From assembly GCF_035046485.1 (NCBI RefSeq), contig NC_085138.1, positions 295,102,256 to 295,166,255 of the forward strand: 64,000 nt of DNA, read 5' to 3'. This document shows, piece by piece, positions 10,441 through 21,816 of this stretch. The translations under genes were made by a program, and so were the position numbers. The DNA is from Aedes albopictus. Lineage: Eukaryota; Arthropoda; Insecta; Diptera; Culicidae. Each line of letters begins with the position of its first letter. The stretch's first letter is position 1. Under the pieces are notes generated by a model that was not told the DNA's origin, did not search any database, and worked only from the letters and a program-made list of their open reading frames with translations.

Positions 10441-12600
10441 TTCTTGTAAGAATTTCAGAAAATTAACCAGTACGAATTCCTGGATAAATTATGGGAAGAA
10501 TACCTAGTGAAATTTCTGAAGAGATCTCATGAGGAAATCCTAGATAAATTTCCTAGTAATTCCTGGAGGAATTCTTGGATTAGACCCAGCAGGAATTCCT
10601 GGAGAATTTCCTTGAGCAATTTTTTGGGTGAATTCTTGGAGCAATCCCTAGGAGAATTCCGGAGAAATCTCTAGAGGAATTCTGGGAGGAATTTCTGGAG
10701 AAATTTCTGAAAAAAACCCCTTGAGAAATTCCAGGAGGATTTCCTGAAAGAACCCTTGGAGGAATTTCTGGAGGATTCCCTGGTGAAATCTCTGGGAATA
10801 TCCCTCGAAAAAAATCGTGGAGAAATTCCTGAAGTAATTCCTGGAGTAATCTCTGGAGGAATGTCTAGCGGAATTGCTAGTGGAGTTTCTGGAGAAATTC
10901 TCGAAGGAATTCCTGACGGAATCCTTGGGGATATCCTTGAAGAAATTTGTGAAGAAATCCCTGGAGGAATCTCTGGAGGATCTCTGGTGGAATATCTGGA
11001 ATCCCTGAAAAATCCTGAAGGAATTCCTGGAGAATGTTCTTGAACAATTTCTGAAGAAATCCTTAGAAAATTTCCTGGAAGAATCCTTGGAGAAACTTCT
11101 GGAGGATTTCCCGCAGGAATATTCAAAGAATTTCCTGAAGAGATTATTCATGGAGAAATCTCTGGAGGAATCCCTTAAGCAATTCCTGATGGAATCTCGG
11201 GAGAAATTCGTGGAGAAATACCTAAAGGAATTGCTGACATAATTTCTGAAAGATGTCCATCAGCAATTCCTGGAGAAATTCATGGGGGAGTTCCTGATAA
11301 AATTACTGGGGTTATTCCTGGAGAAAATCCTGGATAAAATCCTGGAGGAATACCTGGAGGAGTTACTAGAGGTATTTCTTTGGGAATTTCTGGAGGAATC
11401 TCTAAGAGAAATTCTCGGAAGAATTGCTGGATGAATTTCCAGAGAAACTCCGGGAGATTTCTATTTCTATTCTATTATTTTTCTATTTCTGAAAAAAATC
11501 CCTTGAGAAAATCCTGGAGGATTTTTTAGCGGAATTCCTGGAGGAATTCTTGTATAAATCCTCGAAGGAATGCCTGAAGGAATCTCTGGGGGAATCCTAG
11601 AAGAAGTTTGTTAGTCCCTGGGGGAATTCCTGAAAAGTGGAGAATTTCCTGGAAAAAAAGCTCCAGAAGAATTTCTGGAAAAATTCCCTGAGAATTTGTT
11701 GACATAATTTCTGAAGGATGTCCAGGAGCAAATCCTAAAGAAATTGCTGGAGGAATTCCTGAAGAAACTCTTGGGGTAATTCCTGAAGAATTTCCTGGAA
11801 TAGTTCTTGGAGATATTCCTGGATAAAATCCTGGAGGAATTTCTGGAGGTTCTCCTTTGGGATTTGCTGGCGAAATCCTTGAAGGAATCTCTGGAGGAAT
11901 TCCTTCAACAACTTCTGCATGGATTTCTGGGGGAATCTATAGAGGAGCTCTGGGAGAAATTTCTGAAAAAAATCCCCTGAGAAATTCACGGAGGGATTTC
12001 AAGAGAAATCTCTGGAGGAATTCCTGGAGAAATCCCTGGAAAAATCCCTGAAAAAGTTCCTGGACGAGTTTTAAACGGAATTCCTGGAGAAATATCTGTA
12101 GCGATTCTTGGAAGGAAAACTGGAAGATTTCTTGGTTGAATTTCTGGAAAAATTCCAGAAGGTATTCCAAGAAAAAAATCTGGAAGAATTTCTGAAGCAA
12201 TCCCTGAAGGATTTCCTGGAAGAACATCGGAAGGATTTCCTGGATTAATATCCCAGAATGAATTCCCGGTGAAATTCAAAAAGAAACCCATGGAAGAACA
12301 CCGGAAGTATTTTTTGGAGGAATCCAGCAAGAATTTCTTGAAAATAAAAGAACCCGAAGGTCTTCTAAGTTAACCCTGAATAAACACCTGAGACAATCTC
12401 AGAAGAAATAACTGGAGAAATCTCAGCAGGAGCTCCTGGAGAAATCAATGAAAAACCTCTTAGATGAACCTTAGAAAGAATCCTGGTATTGCTAGGGTAA
12501 TCTCTGAATATATCGCAGAAGGAGTCCTACAAGGAATCTCAGATGAAAACTTTTGAGGAAACCTGAGAGAATTTATTTCTGAGATTTCTACAGAAGTTTT
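10441..12600 (+). repeat. Degenerate short-period satellite (GGAATTCCTGGA type), block A
   Basis: Dense degenerate repetition of a 12-15 bp motif (GGAATTCCTGGA, GGAGAAATTCCTG and variants) over 2.1 kb, read in this sense on the plus strand. All frames of both strands translate to monotonous FLQEFLQEI, SPGIPSGI or RNSWRNP strings. The long overlapping ORFs are repeat artefacts, not genes. Confidence 0.9.
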
Positions 12601-13053
12601 TTTAGCATTCTCTTTCGTTACCGTTTCGGATACTTAACCCTAGGACCCAACTCCGAGCGAATCGTAGGTAATTCGGGAATTGAGCGAAGAAATAGATGTA
12701 TAGTCCTATTCGTCGTGAATTGTTACGGACTGTTGATTTTATCGACACTGATTTTTCATTTGGGCCTAACTGACATTTTCGAGTTCTCTTCATCGATCCT
12801 CTCTTTGTGTTATCACAGAATGTGTATTGAGTTTTCCAAAGATTTTTTGGTTGAAATGCGAAGAAGACGACTACATGTTGCTATAGAAACAAAAAGAATT
12901 ATGATTTTGTTTGTTTTGATCTAGTAATTAGTGAAAGAGAGAGCCGACGAAGAGAAATCGATCAAGTCTATTAGGCCCTTATGAAAAATCAGTGTGGTTA
13001 TGCAATATTTTCAATTATATACCCTTGGGAAGGAAAATCAATTACATACTGTG
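12601..13053. other. Unclassified spacer
   Basis: No domain-bearing ORF and no terminal repeats found between the satellite and the next MITE. Confidence 0.3.
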
Positions 13054-13506
13054 CTGCCGTAATTCGGCAAAGTGACGTAAGCGCCATTCTGAATGTCGAT
13101 ATTTTTTGGTATATTATATTTAATATCTGGTGTAAAAATATCACTGTGTTATGTCTGCTGCACTGTTTGCTGTTCAGAAGGAATTTCTCAGCCTATCTTG
13201 ATGCATGGAAAATTCCTTGCCTGAATCGCTCAAGAAACCGGTTTTTCTTCGATCGCAGTACGCAGTAGCGAAGAAATGAAAGTTCAAATGGCAGTCACCG
13301 AAGAAAGTTTCTGCAAGGAATCACTCAAGAAGTTTCTTGTGCGATTCCTTTAGAACTCGAAACTGCGCTTTAGAATGCAAGATCTAGTCGTAATCTATTA
13401 TCTATGGAAAGAAACTTAGAGGATTAACCAAAGATTTCTGCATAATAACCAAAAAATGAGCCAAAACTATCAATGTCGCTTACGTCACTTTGCAGAATTA
13501 CGGCAG
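13054..13506. mobile_element. MITE, CTGCCGTAATTC family, full-size copy
   Basis: The terminal repeats are CTGCCGTAATTCGGCAAAG and CTTTGCAGAATTACGGCAG, followed inside by GTGACGTAAGCG and its complement. It is 453 bp and noncoding. A 246-bp internally deleted relative lies at 58061-58306, where the context is TATA-CTGCCG, suggesting TA target duplication. Confidence 0.85.
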
Positions 13507-13633
13507 TGTGGTAGAGCAAACCTGGAATGATGAAATGGTTAATAAATATTAATTTAATAGAATACTTACCTGTGATTTATTCTTTTGAACTTCCTAGAAG
13601 TAAATAAACTTTTCCCGACTGAGAAGAAAATTA
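13507..13633. other. Short spacer
   Basis: No signal detected. Confidence 0.3.
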
Positions 13634-13816
13634 ATGTCGTTTTCGTTTTTGACTCAGTTCCAACCTGGGTTGGAACTGGATGAGATCACAGTTTCAACCC
13701 CAACCCGACTTCGGTTTCGCTTGTACTAAAATTTGTGTGAGTTTGTTTGACGTTTGTTTGTTTACACATTTTCCGCCAATCCAGTTCCTACCCAGGTTCA
13801 AAAACGAATTCGACAT
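13634..13816. mobile_element. Small MITE with ATGTCG ends
   Basis: The ends ATGTCGTTTTCGTTTTTGA and TTCAAAAACGAATTCGACAT are imperfect inverted repeats. Inside them TTCCAACCTGGGTTGGAACTGG faces CCAGTTCCTACCCAGG. It is 183 bp and noncoding. Superfamily not determined. Confidence 0.65.
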
Positions 13817-14559
13817 AAGTTTTGATTGATGCTACAAAAAACAAGCGAATCTGACATACTGCGATGCATTTGTATTAGTGATTCCTAGATGGGCAGGTGT
13901 GATCATTTTCGTCAACACGAAGCGTTTGCTATAAAAACGCATAGATAAAGTCCTAAGATAAAAAGGGGTAAAAGACTATTCGTATCATGAAGCAGACGTT
14001 AGACACGTGTGTATTGGTGTAAGTTGGTGAAGATGAGATTGGCACTGATGTTAGTGAATGAGGTGAATACATAATATAAAGATGTGACCGTGTAAGTGAA
14101 GATGCGTGATAAAGCTGTGTATTGGTGAAAGCTAGGGGTTCTGACGGGCAGGACGCTGGATGGTCGATTATTCTTTCGACGAACTTTGTGGCGTACGGAC
14201 GCGAGTTATTTATTCTAGATTTTTTAATTTCAAAATGGCGGGTCAGTTAAAGCAGAAGTTGCATCAGCCGAGAAGAAAAAGTCACCACACAAGCTACGCC
14301 TGCAAACCGCTCGTTTAAATAAAAGAAGAAATTATAATGTACATAACTCATGGCATACACATAAACTCAAGAAAACTGGATTGGGACGAGTAGGTGTTGG
14401 ATCATCGGAAGGAATTGTATAAGGGAGTGGCCAAGGAGTGGAAAAGAAGGCGAAAGAATGCGGAGGAATTATAGGAAGAGTGATTGGTCATGAGTTGGAA
14501 AACGCTGGTATTTTAAACTGAAGAGTTTTGAAGCGAGAGAGTGAATCCCCTTTGAGTAA
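13817..14559. other. Unclassified, possibly decayed LTR-element leader
   Basis: The stretch near 14230 reads ATGGCGGGTCAGTTAAAGCA, a short basic reading frame of about 27 codons after a region that could be a retroelement leader. No paired LTRs, primer-binding site or gag domain could be established. The rest shows nothing. Confidence 0.25.
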
Positions 14560-15480
14560 TACCACTTTTTCGAGAATTCCTCCAGGAGTTCCTTCCTTCT
14601 GAGATTTTTTCAAGAGCTCTTTCTGATACCATTCCAGGAGTTTCTTCTGAAATTCCTTAAGAATCTCCTTCTGGGATCCCTCGAGGAGCCTATTCTGGAT
14701 TTCTACAATTCCTTCAGTAGCTCAGTCTGGAATTCAACCAAAATTTTTTTTACTGCGATCAGCCAGGATTTCTTCATACGTTTTTCTTCAGGTTTCCTCC
14801 AATTCCATAAAGAGTTTCTTCTGAAAATTTTCCAGTACTTTAAGAGTAATGCCAGATCCTCCAGGAATTCCTTCTGAAAAATTTACAGATTGTTCTGGAA
14901 TTCTTCCGGAGGTTCGTTCTGGAATTTTTTAAAGAAAATTTTCCAGAAGTTTCAAAACAAGCTTCTTTAGGAGTTTTTGTGAAATGTATTCTGGAATTAC
15001 TCCAAAAGTTGCGTGTGGAATTCTTCTATGACTAAAATTTCGACAGGATTTCTTTGAGGAACTTCTCCAACATTTCATAAAAATATCCTCCTACACTTTT
15101 GCAAGGAATCCCTCTGGAAGTTCCTTTTGAGTTTCCTCCATTGATCTACAGGCATACTCTCTGGGAATTTATTCTCGGAATTCCAGAAAAAAAGAAGAAT
15201 CTTTGAAGAAACTTCCAAAGAAATTCTAGAGAAATGAAACTTCTAGAAACTTCTAGAGGAATCTCAGAAGGAACTCTTGGAAGAATCTCAGAAGAAATTT
15301 CTGGAAAAAAAATTGAAAGGAACTCTTGGATAAATTTCGAAACGACTTTCTCGAGGAGTCTCCGAAGGAGTCCTAAGAGAATTCTTGGATGGAATCTCTG
15401 AAGGAATCTCTTGAAACCCAGATGGAATCACATTCAGAATTGCAGAAGAAACTCCTGCAAGAACACCAGCTGGAAACTGA
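14560..15480. repeat. Degenerate short-period satellite, block B, with an orientation switch
   Basis: From 14560 to about 15180 the motif reads in reverse sense (TTCCTCCAGGAATTC-like). From about 15185 to 15470 it reads in forward sense (GGAAGAATCTCAGAAGAAATT-like). The two halves therefore face each other. No coding meaning. Confidence 0.8.
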
Positions 15481-15849
15481 AAAGGAATCCTAAATTCTAC
15501 TCAGGACACTGCATGAAATTCTCTCCTTCTCTTTCATTCTTACAGAAATTTTGTAAACAACAAAGCCAAGAAACGCCAAAACCCCATGCAAAATCAAAAC
15601 AATTCAGTGTTTTGTTGCTTTATCAAGAGTACGGATATAGTCATCCACAAAACGTACGAATCTTAAAATGCTGCCCAATGTTTATTACGAGTGCGCAAAC
15701 AATGAACGGTATTTGCAGCACTGTGTATTGCTTGGATGATGTAAAATGTGCTTTCGATATTTGCAGTTGTAGCAGTTGTTACGGCCATCACCGGCCATCG
15801 ACCATCACCTTCATATACTTATGCCCTCCAACTCCAGCAGACCTCATAA
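15481..15849. other. Unclassified sequence
   Basis: A plus-strand open frame covers part of this stretch (15411-15863) but begins inside satellite and has no recognised domain, so it is probably spurious. Confidence 0.3.
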
Positions 15850-16027
15850 GGGGCTGTCCATAAACCACGTGGTCATTTTTTGGAACTTCTCAACCCCGCC
15901 CCACCCCCCCCCCCCCCCCGCGTGGTCATTAGACCATACAAAATTTTTTTTTCGTCCATACAAAAACTCATTGGCCGAACACCCCCCCCCCCCCTCCCTC
16001 ATGACCACGTGGTTTATGGACAGCACC
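15850..16027. mobile_element. Hairpin MITE with GGGCTGTCCATAAACCACGT ends
   Basis: The left end GGGCTGTCCATAAACCACGT and right end ACGTGGTTTATGGACAGCACC are inverted repeats bounded by TAAG-like flanks, 178 bp. The interior has two C homopolymers (about 15902-15919 and 15981-15993). A solitary arm of the same family (GACCACATGGTTTATGAACAG) lies at 61023-61045. Confidence 0.8.
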
Positions 16028-16279
16028 TAAGGGACCCTATTGAGTTCTTCCTCGTCCGGCAGAACTGCCTCGAAATTTTCACATATCCAATTACTGCGAT
16101 TCGGTTGTTTCAGTCGCTCTGATCGTCGGTACCATATATTGAAGAGCATCCTTAAATAATTTAAGTTAAATTACATCATGCTTTGAGATGCCTGGAGTGT
16201 TCAGAAAAGTAGACGACCCCTACTAGAATTGGGCGGTCTTATACAAAAAGTATGACCCAGTGGTGAGGAGCTGTTACGT

Positions 16280-16368
16280 CCACTGCTCTGCCGTGTGCAG
16301 CATAATTGTCCCATGTTCTATGGGAATCCCCATTAGCATGGGACAACTATGCTGCACACGGCAGTGCT
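16280..16368. repeat. Short imperfect palindrome
   Basis: The arms CTGCCGTGTGCAGCATAATT and GTTGTCCCATG pair with CATGGGACAACTATGCTGCA and CACGGCAG around a 20-nt loop. This is probably a very small MITE. It could fold in RNA, but there is no promoter or terminator context. Confidence 0.6.
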
Positions 16369-16572
16369 GTACTTAATCGATGGTGCCGCTTTTTAAACAG
16401 CATCTTCCCCTCTTGGACCACTGTACAACCGGTGAGCAATGCAACGATTTACGATGCATTCGAGTACCGACCACACCGTGTCGTACCGTACCGTATGGGG
16501 TTCTGCAAAAATGGCAAGGGGTTTGCTAAAAGGCGTGTTTTGTACTCGTTAGAACCACCACCACGCGATGTA

Positions 16573-17166
16573 GGGTAAAAGGGTATAATGCGCCCCACCG
16601 GGGCAAAACGCCCCTCTTCATTTTCTAGAGATTCAAGCGCTTTTCACATGCGTGATCGATAAGAAATCTTAAATATTGAAGAATTATTGCCATCAAGCTG
16701 GTCCGTTAGTGGATTGGTACAAAAAAGCAATAAAAATATCAAAAAGTCTGAAATCGAGGCTTTTGGCGTAATATTTTACCTCTTGTGAGCTGACGTCATT
16801 GTCGAACGAAGCTAGTTCTGTTCGCTTGTGTTACTTTGCAACTTTTATGCAGTTAAACACTTGTTGAAAGACCCTTCTAGGATAAGCATGTGGTGGAATT
16901 ATCCTCTGGGACAGTTTTATCACGGGGCTGGACGTTTTTCTTTTGATGGGGCGTATTGCCCCGTTTGTTTTGAAAAGGCAAATTTTGGAACGTTTTCGAA
17001 AAACGTTTCAAAGCTTCCATAGCCACCTCTCCAAAGGCAAAGTTCGCATGCAACACTTCACTAACTTTAGTAACAAAGATTTGCAGTGAACAATAGATGG
17101 AATAAGGCGCCAGTTTCAGATATATTGCCATTTCTGCTTAGGGGGGCATATTATACCTGTTTACCC
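16573..17166. mobile_element. TA-flanked MITE with GGGTAAA ends
   Basis: The left end GGGTAAAAGGGTATAATGCG and right end ATATTATACCTGTTTACCC are inverted repeats, each next to TA (16571-16572 and 17167-17168). It is 594 bp, with a CGCCCC-rich subterminal part (GCGCCCCACCGGGGCA, mirrored by a GGGGCGTATTGCCCC block inside). No transposase. Tc1/mariner-type mobilisation is inferred. Confidence 0.8.
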
Positions 17167-17839
17167 TAGGTAGTGACCGGAAATTTTGTGGCACGTTTCT
17201 GCGGTGGTGGGTTGGTACGACATGAACGCTCGTAGCATTTTTTTTTTATTATTATTTCGTTGGGTTCATTGCGGAACGAGAAGTTTCAGTTCTCGGTTCG
17301 ACCCGCGTCGTATCTACAGCTAATCCGAAACAAGGTTGCTCAGGGGAAATGCATTACTTCCAGTAGGGTGGTTGGAGGGGTCCGACGAACGATGAGCATC
17401 ATTGGAGAACGAGAGGGCGTGTCGTTTTCTGATCACGTTTTAGGGAATCTTTGAGGTATGGCTGTAGGTGTGCTTCAAGTTTACAAGGGTATTTAAATTA
17501 TGCACTTTATAATCTCTACATTAAAACCTTCATCCTTGCTCAACTCATTCATCCTTGAGATTGTAATCCTTGTTATTCCAATAACACTACAATATCAAAA
17601 CAAAACTGTTTCTCTTTTGGTGAAGTATGTATTAGCAATTGAAGGCTACAAGAACAACACATTATTTGTAGCAATTGTTAACAACTTCATTGTAAGCAAT
17701 CATATGCATGGTTGATTGTTGACACGGCGGCGATTGTTCGGTCGATTGGCATTGCATATCGTACTCAATCTTATGGTTCCCTCCACCCGTGACAATCGTG
17801 ACATTCGCCTTTATTGGTCTCGTTTCAGTTCAGTCTCGG
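17167..17839. other. Unclassified, possibly unique sequence
   Basis: No terminal repeats or recognisable proteins. It includes the polyadenylation signal candidate for the minus-strand exon that follows. Confidence 0.3.
17810..17815 (-). promoter_or_regulatory. Candidate polyadenylation signal AATAAA
   Basis: AATAAA on the minus strand lies 25 nt beyond the stop codon of the candidate terminal exon at 17840-18094. This is closer than many signals but plausible for a short 3' UTR. Confidence 0.4.
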
Positions 17840-18094
17840 TCAGTTCACTTTGCCCTGAATCGCAGAAATTAATTCCAGACACAAAGGCGAAACACTGCCA
17901 CCGGATGATTGACTCGAGCTGGATTGATTGAGCTCGGTTGGACTTTTATTCGGTTTTCCACTACTGGCGGGAAAATACGATTCTCTGTATTGCGCTGTCA
18001 ATGACCACGAGGACGAGATCCTATCAGCAGCAGAAACCAATATATATCCACTTTCATCGGACGTTGGAGATGGATTAGAACTTTTTAGTGGGGT
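17840..18094 (-). CDS. Candidate 3'-terminal exon of an unidentified host gene
   Basis: A good acceptor (GGATTTTCTCTTTCAG) ends at 18095 on the minus strand. The exon then opens in phase 0 and runs 84 codons to TGA at 17840-17842. The peptide is serine- and proline-rich (SSNPSPTSDESGYI, then NQSSSSQSSGGSVSP) and ends LELISAIQGKVN, with the look of a disordered C-terminal tail. An AATAAA follows 25 nt after the stop. I recognise no family. The DNA shows no MITE or LINE ends. An RTE fragment lies upstream on the same strand, which would place it in the preceding intron. A chance ORF is possible, but acceptor, open frame and polyadenylation signal agree. Confidence 0.45.
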   Translation of the reverse strand, partial: TPLKSSNPSPTSDESGYILVSAADRISSSWSLTAQYRESYFPASSGKPNKSPTELNQSSSSQSSGGSVSPLCLELISAIQGKVN

Positions 18095-18364
18095 CTGAAA
18101 GAGAAAATCCATTCCATGCTGTTCGATGCTGTGTTTCATTGGAATGACGAATCAGGAGAAAATGTGCGACAACGACCGGCGGCAATTTATTACTTCAGTC
18201 GTCTAGTGGTGGCCATTTGATGTGTTATAATCAGTTGACTTTTGTTGAGGTAGCAAGTTCTATTGCAGCTATTATACAATACCACTTGTGGCCTCGAAGA
18301 TGAAGAAGAGTGTCATTTTATTTTCTACGGTTTTCTATAGTAATGGATTTATATATATAGTCAT

Positions 18365-19130
18365 GGTCTCCCATGCCTACGATCTCCATACCATTCGGGT
18401 ATTAATTGAAGTGCTGTTTTCACCTTTCGATAACCTCACGTCTGGCCGTCGAGAGGCCCTCATCCACATCGCTGCATATTACGGCTCGTGGCCCGAAGCC
18501 ATTGCGGATTACTTTGAGCTTACAGCAGTTCCATTTCTTCGCACTGTGCTTTTTCCAGGTGGCGATTTTTCTCCCAAAAGAGGCAGGTCTGCTTTTTCCG
18601 GTTCTGTTTGTAAAGTTGCACCTTCTGTCGAGTTCCTTGCTGCAGCATTACTGCCCGTGCTACGCGTTCTTCGCATCCCAAATCGCTCCGCACTCCTCGT
18701 CGAACCATTCGTTTCGTTGACTCCTTTCCACATATCCGATGGAACTGTCGGCTGCGTCGTTGATGGCTGCTTTTACCATTTTCCAGCAGCACTTTAGAAG
18801 GCCACATCGAGCTCGTCCTCGCCAGGCAACGCTACTTCGAGATTCTGCATTTACGCTGAGGCGACATCTGGTTGCTTCAGTAGTATCGGGGTGGTCGCCG
18901 GTACCGTACGCTGTTGATTGCGGTAAGTTTTGGGCGTAGTTTGATCATCACCAGGTGGTGATCGGAGTCGATGTTAGCGTCACAATAATGTCGGAGAAGT
19001 GTCTTCCGTCAATCAGATCGTGGTTGATTTGCGATTCCGTCTTCTGCGTTGTAACGGTAAGAAAGACTGTGTTGAAAAAAGGTGCTGCTGCAACGATCGT
19101 GTTTGATGTTGTTTACGCTGCATGTACCTT
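18365..19130 (-). pseudogene. RTE-type LINE fragment (endonuclease to linker)
   Basis: The minus-strand sequence aligns segment by segment with the RTE copy at 41640-42400: the ATCACGA/GGTTGATTTGCGATTCCGT block, the strand-specific GGTGATCGGAGTCGATGTT block and the TTCCATTTCTTCGCAC block occur in the same order. The frames are broken several times. It carries the C-terminal endonuclease region and the linker towards RT, without catalytic RT motifs. It is an old, diverged member of a JAM1-like family. Confidence 0.75.
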
Positions 19131-19647
19131 GGGCAAACGTTGAGACCGAGTGGATGGTCGTTGTCACAATAATCACACTTTGGCAGCGTTTATGCACATC
19201 ATCTCACCTTTTTGTCAGGCCGAATCTGTCCAGTCTAGTATCTGGATTGTACATAGAGAAATATTATTGAAGCGATTACAAGCTTGCGTGATCTCCTCAC
19301 AAGGCGGTTCGTCGGAGATCTTCCTCGTGTTCTCGGCCTGTTGGCTTGGAAGGTGAACGAGCATGGTACTTAAGCGTGAAAAGCTTATATGTCTCAACCA
19401 CATTTGCCTGTTTCCAATCACCTACGGTGACCAAAAGCTTACATGTACCAACCATGTCAATAGCAATAACGGATGGAAATCGTTTCGTATAAAAACAGCT
19501 TTTGCAGTTAATTAAAACTAATGAACGAGACGAAAGAGAGAAGCAGTCTTGCGAATAATCGCGACCATCGCGAGACAATCACTTGAACCGCTTTCGGGAG
19601 TCACCCTTCCCAAGGTGATACGAACCAGTTAGCATGTCACGCCTGGA
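19131..19647. other. Unclassified, probably RTE-adjacent debris
   Basis: Small overlapping ORFs on both strands show no domain. No repeat ends were identified. Confidence 0.25.
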
Positions 19648-19858
19648 ATTCTTCATTACACCAACAAAGCTAGCCATGAAAATGTTTGACATTTCTCAGG
19701 TCATTTTGACAGACCACACACATGCGCGAAAAAGACAGATCATATATTCTACTTTATCGATCCTTTTGCCGTCCTTTTCAAACTCATTTTACATCTGTCA
19801 AAATGACCTGAGATCTGTCAGTCATTTTGAGGTTAGGTTCGTTGGTGTAATGAAGAAT
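19648..19858. mobile_element. Small MITE with ATTCTTCATTACACCAAC ends
   Basis: The termini ATTCTTCATTACACCAAC and GTTGGTGTAATGAAGAAT are perfect inverted repeats. The inner arms GGTCATTTTGACAGA and TCTGTCAAAATGACC also pair. It is 211 bp and noncoding. Confidence 0.85.
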
Positions 19859-20982
19859 GGCAAACATGTTGTGGTTTCCACCCTTCGCAGCTTTGCAGCG
19901 ATAGCAGTTGCTGAGTATGCTTTAGGCGGGTTGCGAGATTATCAATCTCTCTGAGTAACGATGCATAACGGGCAAAGTGAGAGCGTTTGCCGTAGCCAGG
20001 GCGAACTGCGTGGTGCGCTCAATGTGTGCGTTTAAACTGAGCTATGCAAAACGAATAGGATTTATGACGTAGTACCGTGCTTGCGATAATACACATGCAT
20101 AGTTTTACATGCTGTTGCGCGTGCATCTGCTTGAGGCGACGGAGAGAGTCATGACACTCACATGAACCGTATCAAAGTCAGGATGATTGTAGCAAAACAA
20201 GGGTGACCGGGTGACTTTGATGGGATTCTGTCTTTTCTGGTGTTAGCGATTGTAGAGAGAGCGAATCAGAAACCGCAGAGACAGGGTGATACAAGTTTGG
20301 TGTTTATCAGCTTTTTTGTGACTTGTACGCAGATGCTTCGCGACACTGGAGGAAAGGCAGCAACGATAGGTAACTTTATTAAGGGGTTGTGGGAGTAAAG
20401 TGGTCAATTTAAGCATTTTGGTAGTTTCCAGTGGAAATACGGCAAAATCCATCTGCTTAACCAAGCCACATGGAAACTATTATGTATTTTTGGCAGTTTT
20501 GTTCTCTTCGTGCTAGGTTTTTTTTTAAACCAGTTGGCCTCAAATCATTCCCAGCCAAGCTGATTTACATGAACCAATCTTCAAGCAATTTAACCGACAA
20601 AAACTCAATGACAAAAAGAACAAACCTGACGATAATACTCTTAGTTACTCTATCAAATTTTATGCTAAACATTTATTCTGTATTTTAAAAACCTTCAATG
20701 AAAACTTTAAAACGTACTCACATTATCAATTGTAAACATAGTGTAATCAAACAAGCACTGGTTTTGAAGAAAATCATATATTGTTAATATAAAGTATATT
20801 TTTATAACTCTTTACAGTCAGGTTATTTCGAAATCAAAATAAACTTAGGCGTTGATTCCAGACAACTACTGATAGAGGCCAACCCGAATGTACCTATATT
20901 GCATTGATTTAAATGGCTTCGGATATCGGCTTTCATCATCTACTCAGTAGTGAATTTTGTTCCACTGCTCCATTGCTGGTTA
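19859..20982. other. Unclassified sequence
   Basis: No protein domain, terminal repeats or tRNA-like element recognised in this 1.1 kb. The last ~150 bp might be the far side of the LINE interrupted by the MITE at 20983, but the frame is too decayed to be sure. Confidence 0.25.
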
Positions 20983-21782
20983 CCCGAGCAAAGGCGAATA
21001 ACAAAATAATAACAAGTTCTGTTACCTGGTTATCATTCGTTTGATAATTGAGTTTGTTATCATTTAGGTTGAATTAAGAGCCAGCATAACAAAAATGATA
21101 ACTTTAATTTACTCCAAGAATACCAGAATGATAAGAAGTTATCAATGAGTTCAAGTTGATAACTAATAGTGTTACATTTTGTTATCAACATAAAAAAATA
21201 TAGCTGATTGATAACAGGTTTTCTTATCATAAAGTTATCAATCAGAGTTGTTTTACTGACCAAAATAGTAACAATCTACTTTGCCGAAATAGTAAGCAGT
21301 TGAAAGTTTCTTATAATTATAATTCATGTTTTCAACAATTGCGCACAGTGGGTCTCGAACCCTGATCGAGTGATTACCGGGCGCAGCCGATACCCCTATT
21401 AGTATATGGTTTTGTCATTTTGTTTAATTTATCATTCATATCATCATTACCTCTCTCACTCAGTGAGAGAGAAAGTATTTGAAGGCTACGCTTTCGTACT
21501 GCAGTCACATTGAAGATGGAAAGTGGAACCTATTTTAAGATTCGAAGTTCACCAGTTCAGTTTGTTGAAAACTTTGAAATGTGCGTTTGAAAACTGACAA
21601 CATATTTTGCTATCATTTAGTATTTTTATGTTATCGCAATAAACCAAAATTATTTATAACTAACTTTGTTATCATTCAATTATCATTAATTGGAAAAGAT
21701 GATAACAAGAATAACAAATGTAACACCGATAACATAGTTTATTTTCAAAGTGATATCACTTAATTATCCGCCTTTGCTCGGG
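20983..21782. mobile_element. TA-flanked MITE, CCCGAGCAAAGG family, copy 2
   Basis: It begins CCCGAGCAAAGGCGAATAAC and ends with TTATCCGCCTTTGCTCGGG, flanked by TA at 20981-20982 and 21783-21784. It is 800 bp and colinear with copy 1 throughout, including the tRNA-like block. It interrupts or abuts the RNase H part of the minus-strand LINE to its right. Confidence 0.9.
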
Positions 21783-21816
21783 TATGCTCCTCGGAACGTA
21801 CAACGTGAAAAACAAT

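Noticed and set aside
10648..12330. Long overlapping ORFs on both strands (monotonous FLQE, SPGIPSGI and similar strings)
   Set aside because: All six frames are open because the DNA is a degenerate 12-15 bp repeat lacking stop codons. The peptides have no domain and change with frame.
15776..16122. Proline/glycine-rich ORFs across the C runs
   Set aside because: Created by homopolymers within a hairpin MITE.
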